A stretch of 64,000 nucleotides of DNA from Streptomyces griseus. GTDB lineage: Bacteria; Actinomycetota; Actinomycetes; Streptomycetales; Streptomycetaceae. The notes below the pieces were generated by a model, which ran no database searches, was not told where the DNA came from, and saw only the letters and a list, made by a program, of their open reading frames with translations. The stretch lies in the NCBI RefSeq assembly GCF_001715295.1, contig NZ_MDKB01000001.1, positions 1,429,292-1,493,291 on the forward strand, written 5' to 3'. A program made the position numbers and the translations under genes. Below, piece by piece: positions 41,345 through 49,863 of this stretch; within the stretch, counting starts at the first letter, position 1; each line of letters opens with the position of its first letter.

Positions 41345-41731
41345 ATGGGCCACGGACGCGACGAGCAGAGCACCGCCACCACACGCGAGCGCCTGGATGC
41401 CGTGGGGGCCGCCGGAGTGGCCGCGACCCTCCAGGCGCTGGCCACCCCGTCCCGGCTCCGCATCCTGGCACGCCTCCAGGAAGGCCCCTGCGCGGTCGGC
41501 GACCTCGCGGAGGCCGTCGAGATGGAACCGTCCGCCTGCTCCCACCAGTTGCGTCTCCTGCGCAACCTGGGCCTGGTGGCGGGCGAGCGGCAGGGGCGTT
41601 CCATCGTGTACGCGCTCTACGACCACCACGTGGCCGAGCTGCTGGACCAGGCCCTCTTCCACGTCGAGCACCTGCGCCTCGGACTGCGGGACGCGCCTGC
41701 CGAAACGCCTGCGGTGACCTCCGGCCGGTAG
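41345..41731 (+). CDS. ArsR/SmtB-family metalloregulator
   Basis: The 128-residue protein has a winged helix-turn-helix: ATLQALATPSRLRILARLQ, VGDLAEAVEMEPSACSHQL as recognition region, and the wing GERQGRSIVYALYDHHVAEL. The C-terminal helix VAELLDQALFHVEHLRLG contains Asp and His residues at the alpha5 metal-site positions of SmtB-like zinc/cobalt sensors. It probably represses the divergent P1B-4 ATPase until metal binds. TAGAAT at 41332-41337 ends 7 nt before ATG 41345 with no ribosome binding site, so a leaderless start is preferred; ATG 41336 overlaps that -10 box. Confidence 0.88.
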   Translation: MGHGRDEQSTATTRERLDAVGAAGVAATLQALATPSRLRILARLQEGPCAVGDLAEAVEMEPSACSHQLRLLRNLGLVAGERQGRSIVYALYDHHVAELLDQALFHVEHLRLGLRDAPAETPAVTSGR

Positions 41732-42039
41732 ATCCGGCCGGCCGCCGGGTCCCACCCGAATCCGTGGCCCCACCGCCGGCCGCGGGACCGGTGCGCGGTC
41801 ACGCGGCGCAGCGGCGCCGGGCTCGGAGTCTGCGCGAACCCGGCGCCTCGAGGCCCGCGTGAGCTCCCTCTGCGTGTTCCGCGCCTGCGGGCCACGAGGG
41901 CCCGCAGGCGCGGAACGACCGCCCGGCACGCGTCGCGCTGCGGAGCGGTACCGGCCACGGAGTCGGTCGTCCGCACCGGGATCGCACTGCGGTTACGGCG
42001 AGGTCCCGCGGGGATGCGCGATGAGAGGGCCGCGGAGGG
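41732..42039. other. Non-coding stretch between convergent ArsR and DUF2267 genes
   Basis: About 300 bp with one strong hairpin (41876-41916) and nothing else that I recognise. Confidence 0.55.
41876..41916. terminator. Strong bidirectional terminator
   Basis: A perfect 18-bp inverted repeat (41876-41893 with 41899-41916) around the loop ACGAG, between convergent genes. Confidence 0.85.
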
Positions 42040-42456
42040 TCACGGGGACGTGTCCACCGAGCCGCTGTCGGGATGCCCGAACAGCAGGTCGTACCCCGGA
42101 GGGAGCTGCAGCAACAGTCGCTGCAGCAACTCCTCACCCGCCGCGTCGGCCACCACGCTCAGGACCGCGCCGGTGTCCCAGGCCGCGGTCTGCTCGCTGG
42201 CACCGTCGATCCAGGCGGCCGCCGCGCGCACGAAGCGGTCGGGCGCGAGGGGTTCCGCGGCCTGGAGCGGGTTGAGGAGGATGAGGGCGAAGGTCTCCGG
42301 CAGCCGGGCCGCCAGTTCGTTCCGCTCCTCGCCGACCAGATGTGCCCCGAGCAGGGCCAGGACCACACGGGACGCCCGCTCCGCCTCCATGACGGAGGGG
42401 TATTCGCCCCGCTCCCGGACCGCGTCCAGGAACGCCTGCCATCTCATGTACGTCAC
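42040..42456 (-). CDS. DUF2267 family protein
   Basis: The 138-residue helical protein has the DUF2267 layout: WQAFLDAVRERGEY, ASRVVLALLGAHLVGEERNE with LAARLPETFA. Members occur near stress and general-response genes; the biochemical role is unknown. It starts with GTG at 42456 behind AAGGGG; ATG 42447 is an alternative. An imperfect dyad (about 42534-42570) lies upstream and may be regulatory. Confidence 0.85.
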   Translation of the reverse strand: MTYMRWQAFLDAVRERGEYPSVMEAERASRVVLALLGAHLVGEERNELAARLPETFALILLNPLQAAEPLAPDRFVRAAAAWIDGASEQTAAWDTGAVLSVVADAAGEELLQRLLLQLPPGYDLLFGHPDSGSVDTSP

Positions 42457-42657
42457 CGGGTCCCCTTCGCGAGGAACGGGGGGCGGAGAACGGGGTGGGG
42501 GAGGGGATTCCGCACCCCGCCCTCCGCGTATTCCACGGGTGTCACCACAGTTCCGGTGATAACACCGTGGGCCGGGGTCGGCAAGCGCACCGGGCGACTC
42601 CCGACCCGCCCGGCCGCAGGACGCCCCAGGGGCCCGGGGGCGGGGGACCGGCCGCGA

Positions 42658-42834
42658 CTACTCGCAGGGATAGATGTCGCCGCTCGCCATGCCACTGGCC
42701 TGCTCGCTCCGTGCCCGGAGGCGTCGGGCCTCGTCCGTGAGACGCTGCCGTTCCTCGGGGTCGGCGGTGCGCTCCGCCGAGTTCTCGAGGTCCTTCGCCC
42801 TGTCGCGCATCTGCTGCGCGCCGCCATCACTCAT
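42658..42834 (-). CDS. Small DUF6381 family protein
   Basis: A 58-residue, charged, coiled-coil-like protein (MRDRAKDLENSAERTADPEE, then RLTDEARRLRARSEQ) that matches the Streptomyces family DUF6381. Function unknown. AAGGAG ends 5 nt before the ATG at 42834, so the GTG at 42840 is not the start. It sits in a group of stress-associated genes. Confidence 0.75.
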   Translation of the reverse strand: MSDGGAQQMRDRAKDLENSAERTADPEERQRLTDEARRLRARSEQASGMASGDIYPCE

Positions 42835-42975
42835 GATCACTCCTTCGGCCGTGCGGGGAGCACATCTCCACCGAACCAGGCTCCGAGGGGGGACCGCATC
42901 TCAGCGGGACCTCGCGGAGCGCGGAGTGGCCGGGGCGACCGCCCCGGAGCGGCGGCTGCCCGGCCCGCGGCGCGG

Positions 42976-43596
42976 CTACTCGAACCGGGAGGTGTCGCCC
43001 GCCCCCCGGCGTACGATCTCCAGCTCGCCCCCGGAGAAGTCGACGACCGTGGTCGGCCGGGTACCGCAGTCGCCGGAGTCGAGCACGATGTCCACCACGT
43101 GGTCGAGGCGCTCCTTGATCTCCCAGCCCTGCGTCAACGGCTCCTCCTCGTCGGGCAGCAGGAGGGTGCTGGACAGCAGCGGTTCGCCGAGCTCGGCGAG
43201 GAGGGCCTGCGTGACCGCGTGGTCCGGGATCCGGACACCGACGGTCTTCTTCTTCGGGTGCAGCAACTGCCGTGGCACCTCTTTGGTGGCCGGCAGGATG
43301 AACGTGTAACTGCCCGGCGTCGCCGCCTTGATCGCGCGGAAGACGTCGTTGTCGATCTGGACGAGCTGGCCGAGCTGCGCGAAGTTCTCGCACATCAGGG
43401 TGAAGTGGTGGCGTTCGTCGAGATCACGGATCGACCTGATCCTGTCGATGCCGTCGCGGCTGCCCAGCCGGCAGCCCAGGGCGTAACAGGAGTCCGTCGG
43501 ATACGCGACGAGTGCGCCGGAGCGGATGCTGTCGGCCACGTTGCTGATGGTGCGCCGCTGGGGGTTCTCGGGGTGTACGTCGAAATACTTCGCCAT
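42976..43596 (-). CDS. YciO/Sua5/YrdC-type protein
   Basis: The 206-residue protein has the YrdC fold with the basic nucleotide-binding region: GALVAYPTDSCYALGCRLGS, IRSIRDLDERHHFTLMCENF, TFILPATKEVPRQLLHPKKK and VGVRIPDH, ending in TTVVDFSGGELEIVRRGAG. Sua5/TsaC makes threonylcarbamoyl-AMP for tRNA t6A; YciO is a close paralogue with weaker activity, and the H-H-F-T and KKKT segments fit the YciO branch. TAGACT ends 6 nt before the ATG and no ribosome binding site is seen, so the mRNA may be leaderless. Confidence 0.85.
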   Translation of the reverse strand: MAKYFDVHPENPQRRTISNVADSIRSGALVAYPTDSCYALGCRLGSRDGIDRIRSIRDLDERHHFTLMCENFAQLGQLVQIDNDVFRAIKAATPGSYTFILPATKEVPRQLLHPKKKTVGVRIPDHAVTQALLAELGEPLLSSTLLLPDEEEPLTQGWEIKERLDHVVDIVLDSGDCGTRPTTVVDFSGGELEIVRRGAGDTSRFE

Positions 43597-43642
43597 CCGG
43601 CGAGTCTACGGCGGACGGCGGTCGCGCCCGCCCGGGGTGACA

Positions 43643-43678
43643 CCACGCCCCCGCGACCGAAGAGTCGCGGGGGCGTGG
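43643..43678 (-). terminator. Terminator of the ferredoxin reductase gene
   Basis: A perfect 15-bp inverted repeat (CCACGCCCCCGCGAC, 43643-43657, with 43664-43678), 6-nt loop, 12 nt past the stop on the minus strand. Confidence 0.85.
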
Positions 43679-43690
43679 GCGGCCGGCGGG

Positions 43691-45052
43691 TCAGGCTCCG
43701 GACGCGTCCAGCATGGCGCCGCGCTCGACGACCTTGATCCGCTCGCGGCCCTGCTCGGCGCCGAGGGCCTGCTCATGGGCGTCCAGGCGGTGCCACCCCT
43801 CACGGGTGGTGTACCTGACGCCCCGCTGCTCCAGGAAGTCGACGACCGCGTCCGGCCCGGGCTCGGCGGGTTCCGGCAGCCGGCCGGCCGCGTGGTCCTC
43901 CAGCAGGCAGGCCACCGTCTCGTTGGCGTCGCCCTTGGTGTGCCCGATCAGGCCGATCGGGCCGCGCTTGATCCATCCGGTGACGTACACCGAGGCCATC
44001 GGCTCCGCCCCGGCCAGGACGCGCCCCGCGGCGTGCGGGACGGTGCCGGAGACGACGTCGAAGGGCAGCTTCGGCAGCTCCTCCGAGTAGTAGCCGACCG
44101 CGCGGTAGACGCTCTGCACGTCCCAGTCCGTGAAACGGCCCGTGCCCTTGACGTTGCCCGTGCCGTCCAGCTCGGTCCGCTCGGTGCGCAGGCCGACGAC
44201 GCGGCCGTCCTCGCCGATGACCTCCACCGGGGACTCGAAGAAGTGCAGGAACAGCTTGTGCGGGCGGTCGCCCGCGTCCCGGATCGCCCAGTTCTCCAGT
44301 GTGGAGGCGACCATGTTGGCCTGCTTGTTCTCCCGCCGGGTGGCGATCGAGCCCTCGTCGTAGTCGATGTCCTCGGGGTTGACGATGACCTCGATGTTCG
44401 GTGAGTGGTCCAGCTCGCGCAGCTCCATAGGGCTGAACTTGGCCTGCGCCGGGCCGCGCCGTCCGAAGACGTGCACCTCGAGCGCCTTGTTCGCCTTCAG
44501 CCCCTCGTACACGTTCGCGGGGATCTCGGTGGGGAGGAGTTCGTCCGCCGTCTTGGCGAGCATGCGGGCCACGTCCAGGGCCACGTTGCCCACGCCGAGC
44601 ACGGCGACCTTCTCGGCCTCCAGCGGCCAGGTGCGGGGGACCTCGGGGTGCCCGTCGTACCAGGCGACGAAGTCGGCCGCGCCGTACGAGCCGTCCAGGT
44701 CGATCCCGGGTATGTCGAGCGCGCGGTCCGCGTCGGCGCCGGTGGAGAAGATCACGGCGTCGTAGAACGACCGAAGATCGTCCAGGCAGATGTCGCGCGG
44801 ATAGTCGACGTTGCCGAACAGCCGCAGCTGCGGCTTGTCCAGCACTTGGTGCAGCGCCTTGACGATGCCCTTGATCCGCGGGTGGTCCGGCGCCACTCCG
44901 TAACGGATCAGACCGAAGGGGGCGGGCATGCGTTCGAACAAATCGATCGAGACACCCGGGTCCTGTGCGGCCTCTGACTTGAGCAGCGCATCCGCCGCGT
45001 AGATTCCGGCAGGACCGGCTCCGACGATGGCGACGCGGACGGGGCGTGTCAT
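43691..45052 (-). CDS. Ferredoxin/adrenodoxin-NADP+ reductase (FprA type)
   Basis: The 453-residue flavoprotein has an FAD-binding motif VAIVGAGPAGIYAADALL at residues 7-24, the FGLIRYGVAPDHPRIKGIV segment diagnostic of adrenodoxin reductase-like enzymes, and the NADP motif VLGVGNVALDVARMLAK. The C-terminus has YVTGWIKRGPIGLIGHTKGD. It passes electrons from NADPH to ferredoxins that feed cytochromes P450 and other oxygenases. Its length matches FprA of Mycobacterium. AAGGAA precedes the ATG. A perfect 12-bp-arm palindrome (45095-45124) lies 43-72 nt upstream and is the likely control site. Confidence 0.93.
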   Translation of the reverse strand: MTRPVRVAIVGAGPAGIYAADALLKSEAAQDPGVSIDLFERMPAPFGLIRYGVAPDHPRIKGIVKALHQVLDKPQLRLFGNVDYPRDICLDDLRSFYDAVIFSTGADADRALDIPGIDLDGSYGAADFVAWYDGHPEVPRTWPLEAEKVAVLGVGNVALDVARMLAKTADELLPTEIPANVYEGLKANKALEVHVFGRRGPAQAKFSPMELRELDHSPNIEVIVNPEDIDYDEGSIATRRENKQANMVASTLENWAIRDAGDRPHKLFLHFFESPVEVIGEDGRVVGLRTERTELDGTGNVKGTGRFTDWDVQSVYRAVGYYSEELPKLPFDVVSGTVPHAAGRVLAGAEPMASVYVTGWIKRGPIGLIGHTKGDANETVACLLEDHAAGRLPEPAEPGPDAVVDFLEQRGVRYTTREGWHRLDAHEQALGAEQGRERIKVVERGAMLDASGA

Positions 45053-45094
45053 GGAGTGTTGTTCCTTCGGGGCGGACGGGCACGGGCGGAGTAA

Positions 45095-45124
45095 CAGCGG
45101 AGTAAGGCATGGCTTACTCCGCTG
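45095..45124 (-). promoter_or_regulatory. 30-bp palindrome upstream of the ferredoxin reductase gene
   Basis: Arms CAGCGGAGTAAG (45095-45106) and CTTACTCCGCTG (45113-45124) around GCATGG; an extra half-site-like GGCGGAGTAAC precedes it at 45087-45095. Its length and symmetry point to a dimeric or tetrameric repressor. Confidence 0.6.
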
Positions 45125-45261
45125 CACCCACGGTATGCCCTACGGTCGGGCAAACCCGGGGCGGGGCAAGGTTGCAGATGGGGGTCAAGGGTATGTCAGT
45201 GCCCATATCGCCCTGGATTCCGGGGATGAGTGACGCCGAAAGCTGACAGAGTGTTCTCTCT

Positions 45262-45289
45262 ATATGAGACGTCGTCTCGCCATATGAGA
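45262..45289 (+). promoter_or_regulatory. AT-rich dyad and direct repeats upstream of the nitroreductase gene
   Basis: ATATGAGA occurs twice (45262-45269 and 45282-45289), and between them GAGAC-GTC-GTCTC (45266-45278) forms a dyad. It is one of the few AT-rich spots in the window and looks like a regulator-binding or promoter region. Confidence 0.45.
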
Positions 45290-45503
45290 TGCTTCCGGCG
45301 TGCGGAACGTCTTGCGGCCGTTCGATGCATGCGTGATCACCGACGCGGCCATGATGGGTGAAGAGCGCAGTACTACGGAAGTGGACCGTGCCGGGCACGG
45401 CTCACGGGAGGCGAGGCGGAGCGGAGACGACACCGCGCGCGACCTCCTCACTCCGACAAGCTCCGAGCGATCCGAGAACCATCCCGACGAAAGGACACCT
45501 GTC

Positions 45504-45947
45504 ATGCCGATCGAGGGCGAGTACGAGCCGAGCCCGACGCAGTGGGTGCGCGAGCAGGTCGAGCTCATCGAGAGCTCCGGCGGCACCGAGGGGATGACGA
45601 TGCGGGGACTGCCCGTCGTCCTCCTGACGACGCGCGGGGCCAAGAGCGGCAAGATCCGCAAGACGCCCCTCATGCGCGTCGAGCACGAAGGCGAGTACGC
45701 AGTGGTCGCCTCCCTCGGCGGTGCTCCCAAGCACCCTGTCTGGTACTACAACGTGCAGGCCGACCCCCACGTCGAGCTCCAGGACGGCACGGTACGGAAG
45801 GACATGGTCGCCCGTGAGGTCACGGGGGAGGAGAAGGCCGTGTGGTGGGGCCGTGCCGTCGAGGCGTTCCCCGACTACGCCGACTACCAGGCCAAGACCG
45901 ACCGGGAGATCCCCGTGTTCGTCCTCGCGCCCGCCCAGGGCGGGTAG
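45504..45947 (+). CDS. Deazaflavin (F420)-dependent nitroreductase family protein
   Basis: The 147-residue protein has the family pattern [20 protein letters not shown] with the F420-phosphate-binding region, [20 protein letters not shown] and PHVELQDG. Ddn-like proteins reduce quinones or nitroaromatics with F420H2 and are linked to oxidative stress defence. AAAGGA at 45490-45495 supports the ATG at 45504; a frame extending upstream to 45300 has no coding character. A putative operator region lies at 45262-45289. Confidence 0.88.
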   Translation: MPIEGEYEPSPTQWVREQVELIESSGGTEGMTMRGLPVVLLTTRGAKSGKIRKTPLMRVEHEGEYAVVASLGGAPKHPVWYYNVQADPHVELQDGTVRKDMVAREVTGEEKAVWWGRAVEAFPDYADYQAKTDREIPVFVLAPAQGG

Positions 45948-46002
45948 CCCCAACGGTCGAACACGGCGCGCGGTCACCCGGCCCCACGGCTCCAATGGAC
46001 GG

Positions 46003-46680
46003 GTGACCGCGCCCCCCGACGACTGCCTCGCGCGCAACGAGTGGATCTGCGGCGCCTACCTCACCAGCCGGCGCGGCATCCTCTGGGACGCCACGCTGCA
46101 GCACCTCCAGCTGGCGGCCGCCTCCGTCCTGCTCGGACTGGTGATCGCCGTGCCCCTCGCCCTGGCGGCCCGGCACCGGCGCTGGGCGGCCGGACCCGTG
46201 CTGGCGCTGACCACCGTCCTTTACACGATCCCCTCGCTGGCCATGTTCTCGCTGCTGCTGCCGGTGTACGGACTGTCCGCCGCGCTCGTCGTCGCCGGAC
46301 TCGTCCTCTACTCGCTCACGCTCCTCGTCCGCAACATCCTCGCCGGACTGCGTGCCGTACCCGAGGAGACCCGGCAGGCCGCGCGCGGCATGGGCTACGG
46401 CCCTCTCCGCATGCTCCTGACCGTCGAACTCCCGCTCGCCCTGCCCGCCGCGATGGCGGGGCTGCGCATCGCCACCGTCTCGGCGGTCTCCCTGGTCACC
46501 GTCGGCGCCATCGTCGGCTTCGGCGGACTCGGCAACCTCGTCTACGCGGGCATGAACACCTACTTCAAGGCCCAGGTGCTCACGGCCTCCGTCCTGTGCG
46601 TCGTCATCGCCGTCGCCGCCGACCTGCTGCTCCTCGCGGTGCAGCGGCTGGCGACACCCTGGACCAGGAGAGGCCGGTGA
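46003..46680 (+). CDS. Osmoprotectant ABC transporter permease (OpuB/ProW type)
   Basis: The 225-residue permease has about five helices and the coupling motif EETRQAARGMGYGPLRMLL followed by VELPLALPAAMAGLRI. It starts with the WDATLQHLQLAAASVLLG segment seen in OpuBB/OpuCB. The GTG at 46003 has no ribosome binding site; a weak -10-like TCCAAT ends 6 nt before it, so a leaderless start is possible but less clear than elsewhere. It overlaps the second permease by 4 bp. Substrates of the class are glycine betaine, choline, carnitine or ergothioneine. Confidence 0.88.
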   Translation: MTAPPDDCLARNEWICGAYLTSRRGILWDATLQHLQLAAASVLLGLVIAVPLALAARHRRWAAGPVLALTTVLYTIPSLAMFSLLLPVYGLSAALVVAGLVLYSLTLLVRNILAGLRAVPEETRQAARGMGYGPLRMLLTVELPLALPAAMAGLRIATVSAVSLVTVGAIVGFGGLGNLVYAGMNTYFKAQVLTASVLCVVIAVAADLLLLAVQRLATPWTRRGR

Positions 46681-47354
46681 ACACCCTCACGGACGCCTGG
46701 TCCTGGCTCACGGCACCCGCCCACTGGCCGGGCCCCGACGGCATCGGGGCCCGTCTGCTGGAGCACCTCCTCCTCACCGTCGTCTGCCTCCTGATCGCCT
46801 GCGCCGTCGCCCTGCCGGTCGCCCTCGTACTCGGTCACCTCGGCAGGGGCGGCGCCCTCGCCGTCAACATCTCCAACATCGGCCGGGCCGTTCCCACCTT
46901 CGCCGTCCTGGTCCTGCTGCTGCTCACCCCCGTCGGCGGGTTCGGGCAGGGGCCGACCGTCGTCGCGCTGGTCCTCTTCTCCATCCCGCCGCTGCTCACC
47001 AACGCCTACGTCGGGATGCGCGAGGTCGACCAGGACGTCGTGGGGGCGGCTCGGGGCATGGGCATGACCGGTACGCAGGTACTACGCCAGGTCGAACTCC
47101 CCCTCGCCCTGCCGCTCGTACTCACCGGCGTACGTATCGCGGCCGTCCAGCTCGTCGCCACCGCCACCCTGGCCGCGCTCGTCGGCGGCGGCGGGCTCGG
47201 CCGTATCATCACGGCGGGCTTCAACCTGGCCTCCACCCCGCAGGTCGTCGCCGGAGCCGTCCTCGTCGCCGTGTTCGCCCTGGTCGTCGAAGGGATCTTC
47301 GGGGTGGGACAGAGGCTGCTGGCGGACCGGAGCCGCTCCGGGAAGCCGTCATGA
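46677..47354 (+). CDS. Osmoprotectant ABC transporter permease, second subunit
   Basis: A second 225-residue permease, with LLEHLLLTVVCLLIACAVAL, the coupling loop DVVGAARGMGMTGTQVLRQV and VELPLALPLVLTGVRI. It starts with GTG inside the preceding stop (GTGA) and overlaps the binding-protein gene by ATGA. The two permeases are of the same length and diverged in sequence, which suggests a heterodimeric channel. Confidence 0.9.
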   Translation: MNTLTDAWSWLTAPAHWPGPDGIGARLLEHLLLTVVCLLIACAVALPVALVLGHLGRGGALAVNISNIGRAVPTFAVLVLLLLTPVGGFGQGPTVVALVLFSIPPLLTNAYVGMREVDQDVVGAARGMGMTGTQVLRQVELPLALPLVLTGVRIAAVQLVATATLAALVGGGGLGRIITAGFNLASTPQVVAGAVLVAVFALVVEGIFGVGQRLLADRSRSGKPS

Positions 47355-48307
47355 GCGGGCCGCGACGGGCCGCCCGCGTCGCGGCGGCGATCCTCCTCAC
47401 CGCCACCGCGTGCTCCACCGGCCCGAGTCTGGAGAGCAGGGGAGACGTCACCGCGCCACCCGGGGACAACAGGAACCTGACCATCGGATCGGCGGGTTTC
47501 ACCGAGAGCGACCTGCTCGCCCGGATGTACGCGCTCCTGCTGGAAGGGGCGGGCTACTCGACCAGGATCCTCTCGGTCGGCAACCGTGAGATCTACGAAC
47601 CCGCCCTGGAGAGCGGCCAGATCGACGTCGTACCCGAGTACGCCGCGACCTTCGCCGACTGGCTGAACGCCAAGGCCAACGGCGCCGACGCCGCCCCGGT
47701 CGGCTCGCCCGACCTCGCCACCACCATGAAGGCCCTGCGCGCCCTCGCCGCTCCCCGCGGCCTGACCGTGCTCCCCCCGGGCCGGGCGGTCGACCAGAAC
47801 GCCTTCGCGGTCGCGGAGCGCTATGCCGCGGAGCACCGGCTGCGTACCCTCAGCGACCTGGGCCGCTCCGGTCTCCCCGTACGCCTGGCCGCAGGGGACG
47901 AGTGCGTACAACGCCCCTACTGCGCACCCGGACTGAGGAAGACGTACGGCATCGACATCACCGCGGTCGACCCCAAGGGTGTCGGCACCACCCAGGCCAA
48001 GCACGCCGTCCGGAACGGTTCGGACCAGATGGTCCTGACCACGACCACGGACGCGACCCTGGACGACTTCGGGCTCGTCCTCCTCGCGGACGACAGGCGC
48101 CTGCAGAACGCCGACCACCTGGTCCCGGTCGTCAACCGGTCCCGGGCCGGCAGCGCCGGGGTCCGCGCCGCCCTGGGGCGGCTCAACACCGTACTGACCA
48201 CGGCCGACCTGGCTGGGATGAACGAGCAGGTCGACAGCTGGCGCAGGCTTCCGGAGGACGTCGCCCGCGCCTACCTGGAAGCCAGGAAGCTCGTCCCGAG
48301 GGGCTGA
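47351..48307 (+). CDS. Osmoprotectant-binding lipoprotein (OpuAC/ProX type)
   Basis: The 318-residue protein has a lipoprotein signal ending in ATAC and an OpuAC-type substrate-binding domain: LTIGSAGFTESDLLARMYAL, GQIDVVPEYAATFADWLN and KHAVRNGSDQMVLTTTTD. It binds a quaternary-amine-type compound outside the membrane and delivers it to the two permeases. It overlaps the previous gene (ATGA). The ATPase of the system is not next to it but probably encoded at 50855-52018 on the other strand. Confidence 0.9.
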   Translation: MSGPRRAARVAAAILLTATACSTGPSLESRGDVTAPPGDNRNLTIGSAGFTESDLLARMYALLLEGAGYSTRILSVGNREIYEPALESGQIDVVPEYAATFADWLNAKANGADAAPVGSPDLATTMKALRALAAPRGLTVLPPGRAVDQNAFAVAERYAAEHRLRTLSDLGRSGLPVRLAAGDECVQRPYCAPGLRKTYGIDITAVDPKGVGTTQAKHAVRNGSDQMVLTTTTDATLDDFGLVLLADDRRLQNADHLVPVVNRSRAGSAGVRAALGRLNTVLTTADLAGMNEQVDSWRRLPEDVARAYLEARKLVPRG

Positions 48308-48740
48308 GCCGCCACCACCGCGGGGCGGCCACCCGGGCGGCGATCCCCGCGCGGTCCCGGGTGCCGTCCGCGGACAGCACCCGGTGGCGGCGCGTCACCG
48401 TCGCCCCGGTCCCGGAACAGCTTCTATCGGAAGGTGCACGGCGGGGCGACGTCGGCGGGCTGCGGACGGACCGGCGCGCCGGGACGCGTCCCGCACGCAC
48501 CCCCCGTGCGATCCTGCCGGGGAGTGGGCGAAGGCGAGGCGTCGCGTGCCGGTCCGTCCCCGCGTACTCGCCCCCGTACCACCACCGCGACCCGCTCGGA
48601 CCCCCGTGGAGCGGCACGGCTGGGTGTGGCGCACCTCCCTCATGGACGGCGTGACGCCTCCCGGCCGGTAAGCGTCTTCTCCGACAGGCCCGGGCTCCGC
48701 GTCTCCGGCAGGTCGAGAGGGGTGTGCCGGTCCCCGCCCG
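48308..48740. other. Non-coding stretch between convergent genes
   Basis: About 430 bp. It holds one long dyad (48357-48384). Several frames are open, but none has a start site, codon pattern or similarity that I can support. Confidence 0.5.
48357..48384. terminator. 28-bp dyad after the osmoprotectant operon
   Basis: An almost perfect palindrome: CCGGGTGC (48357-48364) pairs with GCACCCGG (48377-48384), and GTCCG/CGGAC pair in the centre, with one mismatched pair. It lies 50 nt past the operon stop. Confidence 0.6.
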
Positions 48741-49715
48741 TCAGCCTTTCAGCAGCCGCGGCAGCCTGGCCAGTTGCACCGCCTGCTGGAACGGGCCGCC
48801 GCCCTCGTGGTCGTTGAAGTCGTAGACCTCGATCTCCTTGTCCGGGTGGGCGTACGCGTTGAAGGCGGCGAAGACCGTGGAGGGCGGGCAGGTCTCGTCC
48901 TCCAGCGCCGTCGAGAAGAGCGCGGGTGCCCGTCCGCGGGCCGCGAAGTGCACCCCGTCGAAGTAGGCCAGCGTCGCCCGCACCCGCTCGGCGCTGTGAC
49001 GATGGGTCTTCAGGTAGTTGCCGATCTCCCGGTAGGGAAGCCGGTCGGTCAGCCTCGTCGCCCGGGGGAAGTCGCAGAGGAACGGGACGTCGGGGGCGAT
49101 GGCCGCCAGGTCGGGTATCAGCCCACCGACCGCGATGGTGAGGCCACCGCCCTGGCTGACGCCGATCGCGGCGGTGCGGGCCGCGTCGGTCAGCGGGTGT
49201 GAACGCGCCGCCTCGACCGCGCGTACGGCGTCCGTGATCAGCCGGCGGTAGTAGTACGTGTGGGGATCCTCGATGCCCCGCGTCATGAACCCGTTGAACG
49301 CCGGGCCGCTGCCCACGGGATCGGCCGTGTCGCCCCGCGCCCATCCGCTGCCCTGCCCGCGGGTGTCCATCACGAAGTGGGCCGTACCGGCCGAGGCCCA
49401 GAGCAGGTGGGAGTGGGGCAGGCCGCGCCCGCCGCCGTAACCGAGGAACTCCACGACCAGCGGAAGCGGTTGTGTGGTGCCCGCGGGCAGGACGAGCCAG
49501 CCCTTGACGGGATGGCCGCCGAAGCCGGCGAACGTCACGTCGTACACCTCGACCGTCGTCAGGCCCGTGTCGGCGAGCAGTTCGAAGCGGGCGTCGAGGT
49601 CATGGGTCCTGGACTCGTCGAGGGTGGCCGACCAGAAGGCGTCGAAGTCCTCCGGCTCCACCGACCGGCTGCGGTAGGAGCGCAGTTCTTCCGGAGGAAG
49701 ATCGAACAGGGCCAT
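48741..49715 (-). CDS. CE7 acetyl xylan esterase/cephalosporin-C deacetylase
   Basis: The 324-residue alpha/beta hydrolase has the CE7 motifs: LPLVVEFLGYGGGRG (RGQ region precursor), VMDTRGQGSGW, nucleophile GVSQGGGLTIA, aspartate in FSTALEDETCPPSTVFAAFN and histidine in FNDHEGGG. There is no signal peptide, so it deacetylates imported xylo-oligosaccharides or related esters in the cytoplasm. It is intact in length. TAAGGCGG lies upstream of the ATG. It lies upstream of the aldo-keto reductase? No: on the minus strand it follows that gene by 148 bp, an interval with a duplicated GGCGGGCGGACCGC motif. Confidence 0.92.
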   Translation of the reverse strand: MALFDLPPEELRSYRSRSVEPEDFDAFWSATLDESRTHDLDARFELLADTGLTTVEVYDVTFAGFGGHPVKGWLVLPAGTTQPLPLVVEFLGYGGGRGLPHSHLLWASAGTAHFVMDTRGQGSGWARGDTADPVGSGPAFNGFMTRGIEDPHTYYYRRLITDAVRAVEAARSHPLTDAARTAAIGVSQGGGLTIAVGGLIPDLAAIAPDVPFLCDFPRATRLTDRLPYREIGNYLKTHRHSAERVRATLAYFDGVHFAARGRAPALFSTALEDETCPPSTVFAAFNAYAHPDKEIEVYDFNDHEGGGPFQQAVQLARLPRLLKG

Positions 49716-49863
49716 GCGGGAACCGCCTTACGTCATCAGCTCAGGTGAACGGTGACACCGTACGGCGGACGGCCCGGGGCGAGAAGTGGTGTCCGCCTCC
49801 TGGTCCCGGCGGGCGGACCGCACCGGGCGGCGGAGGCCGGCGGGCGGACCGCCCACGCGCGCC

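Noticed and set aside
46003..46680. Firm leaderless call for the first osmoprotectant permease
   Set aside because: The hexamer TCCAAT has the right spacing but lacks the A at position 2, so I left it out of the main set.
48308..48740. Possible small genes in the 430-bp gap
   Set aside because: No ribosome binding site, motif or typical codon pattern was found.
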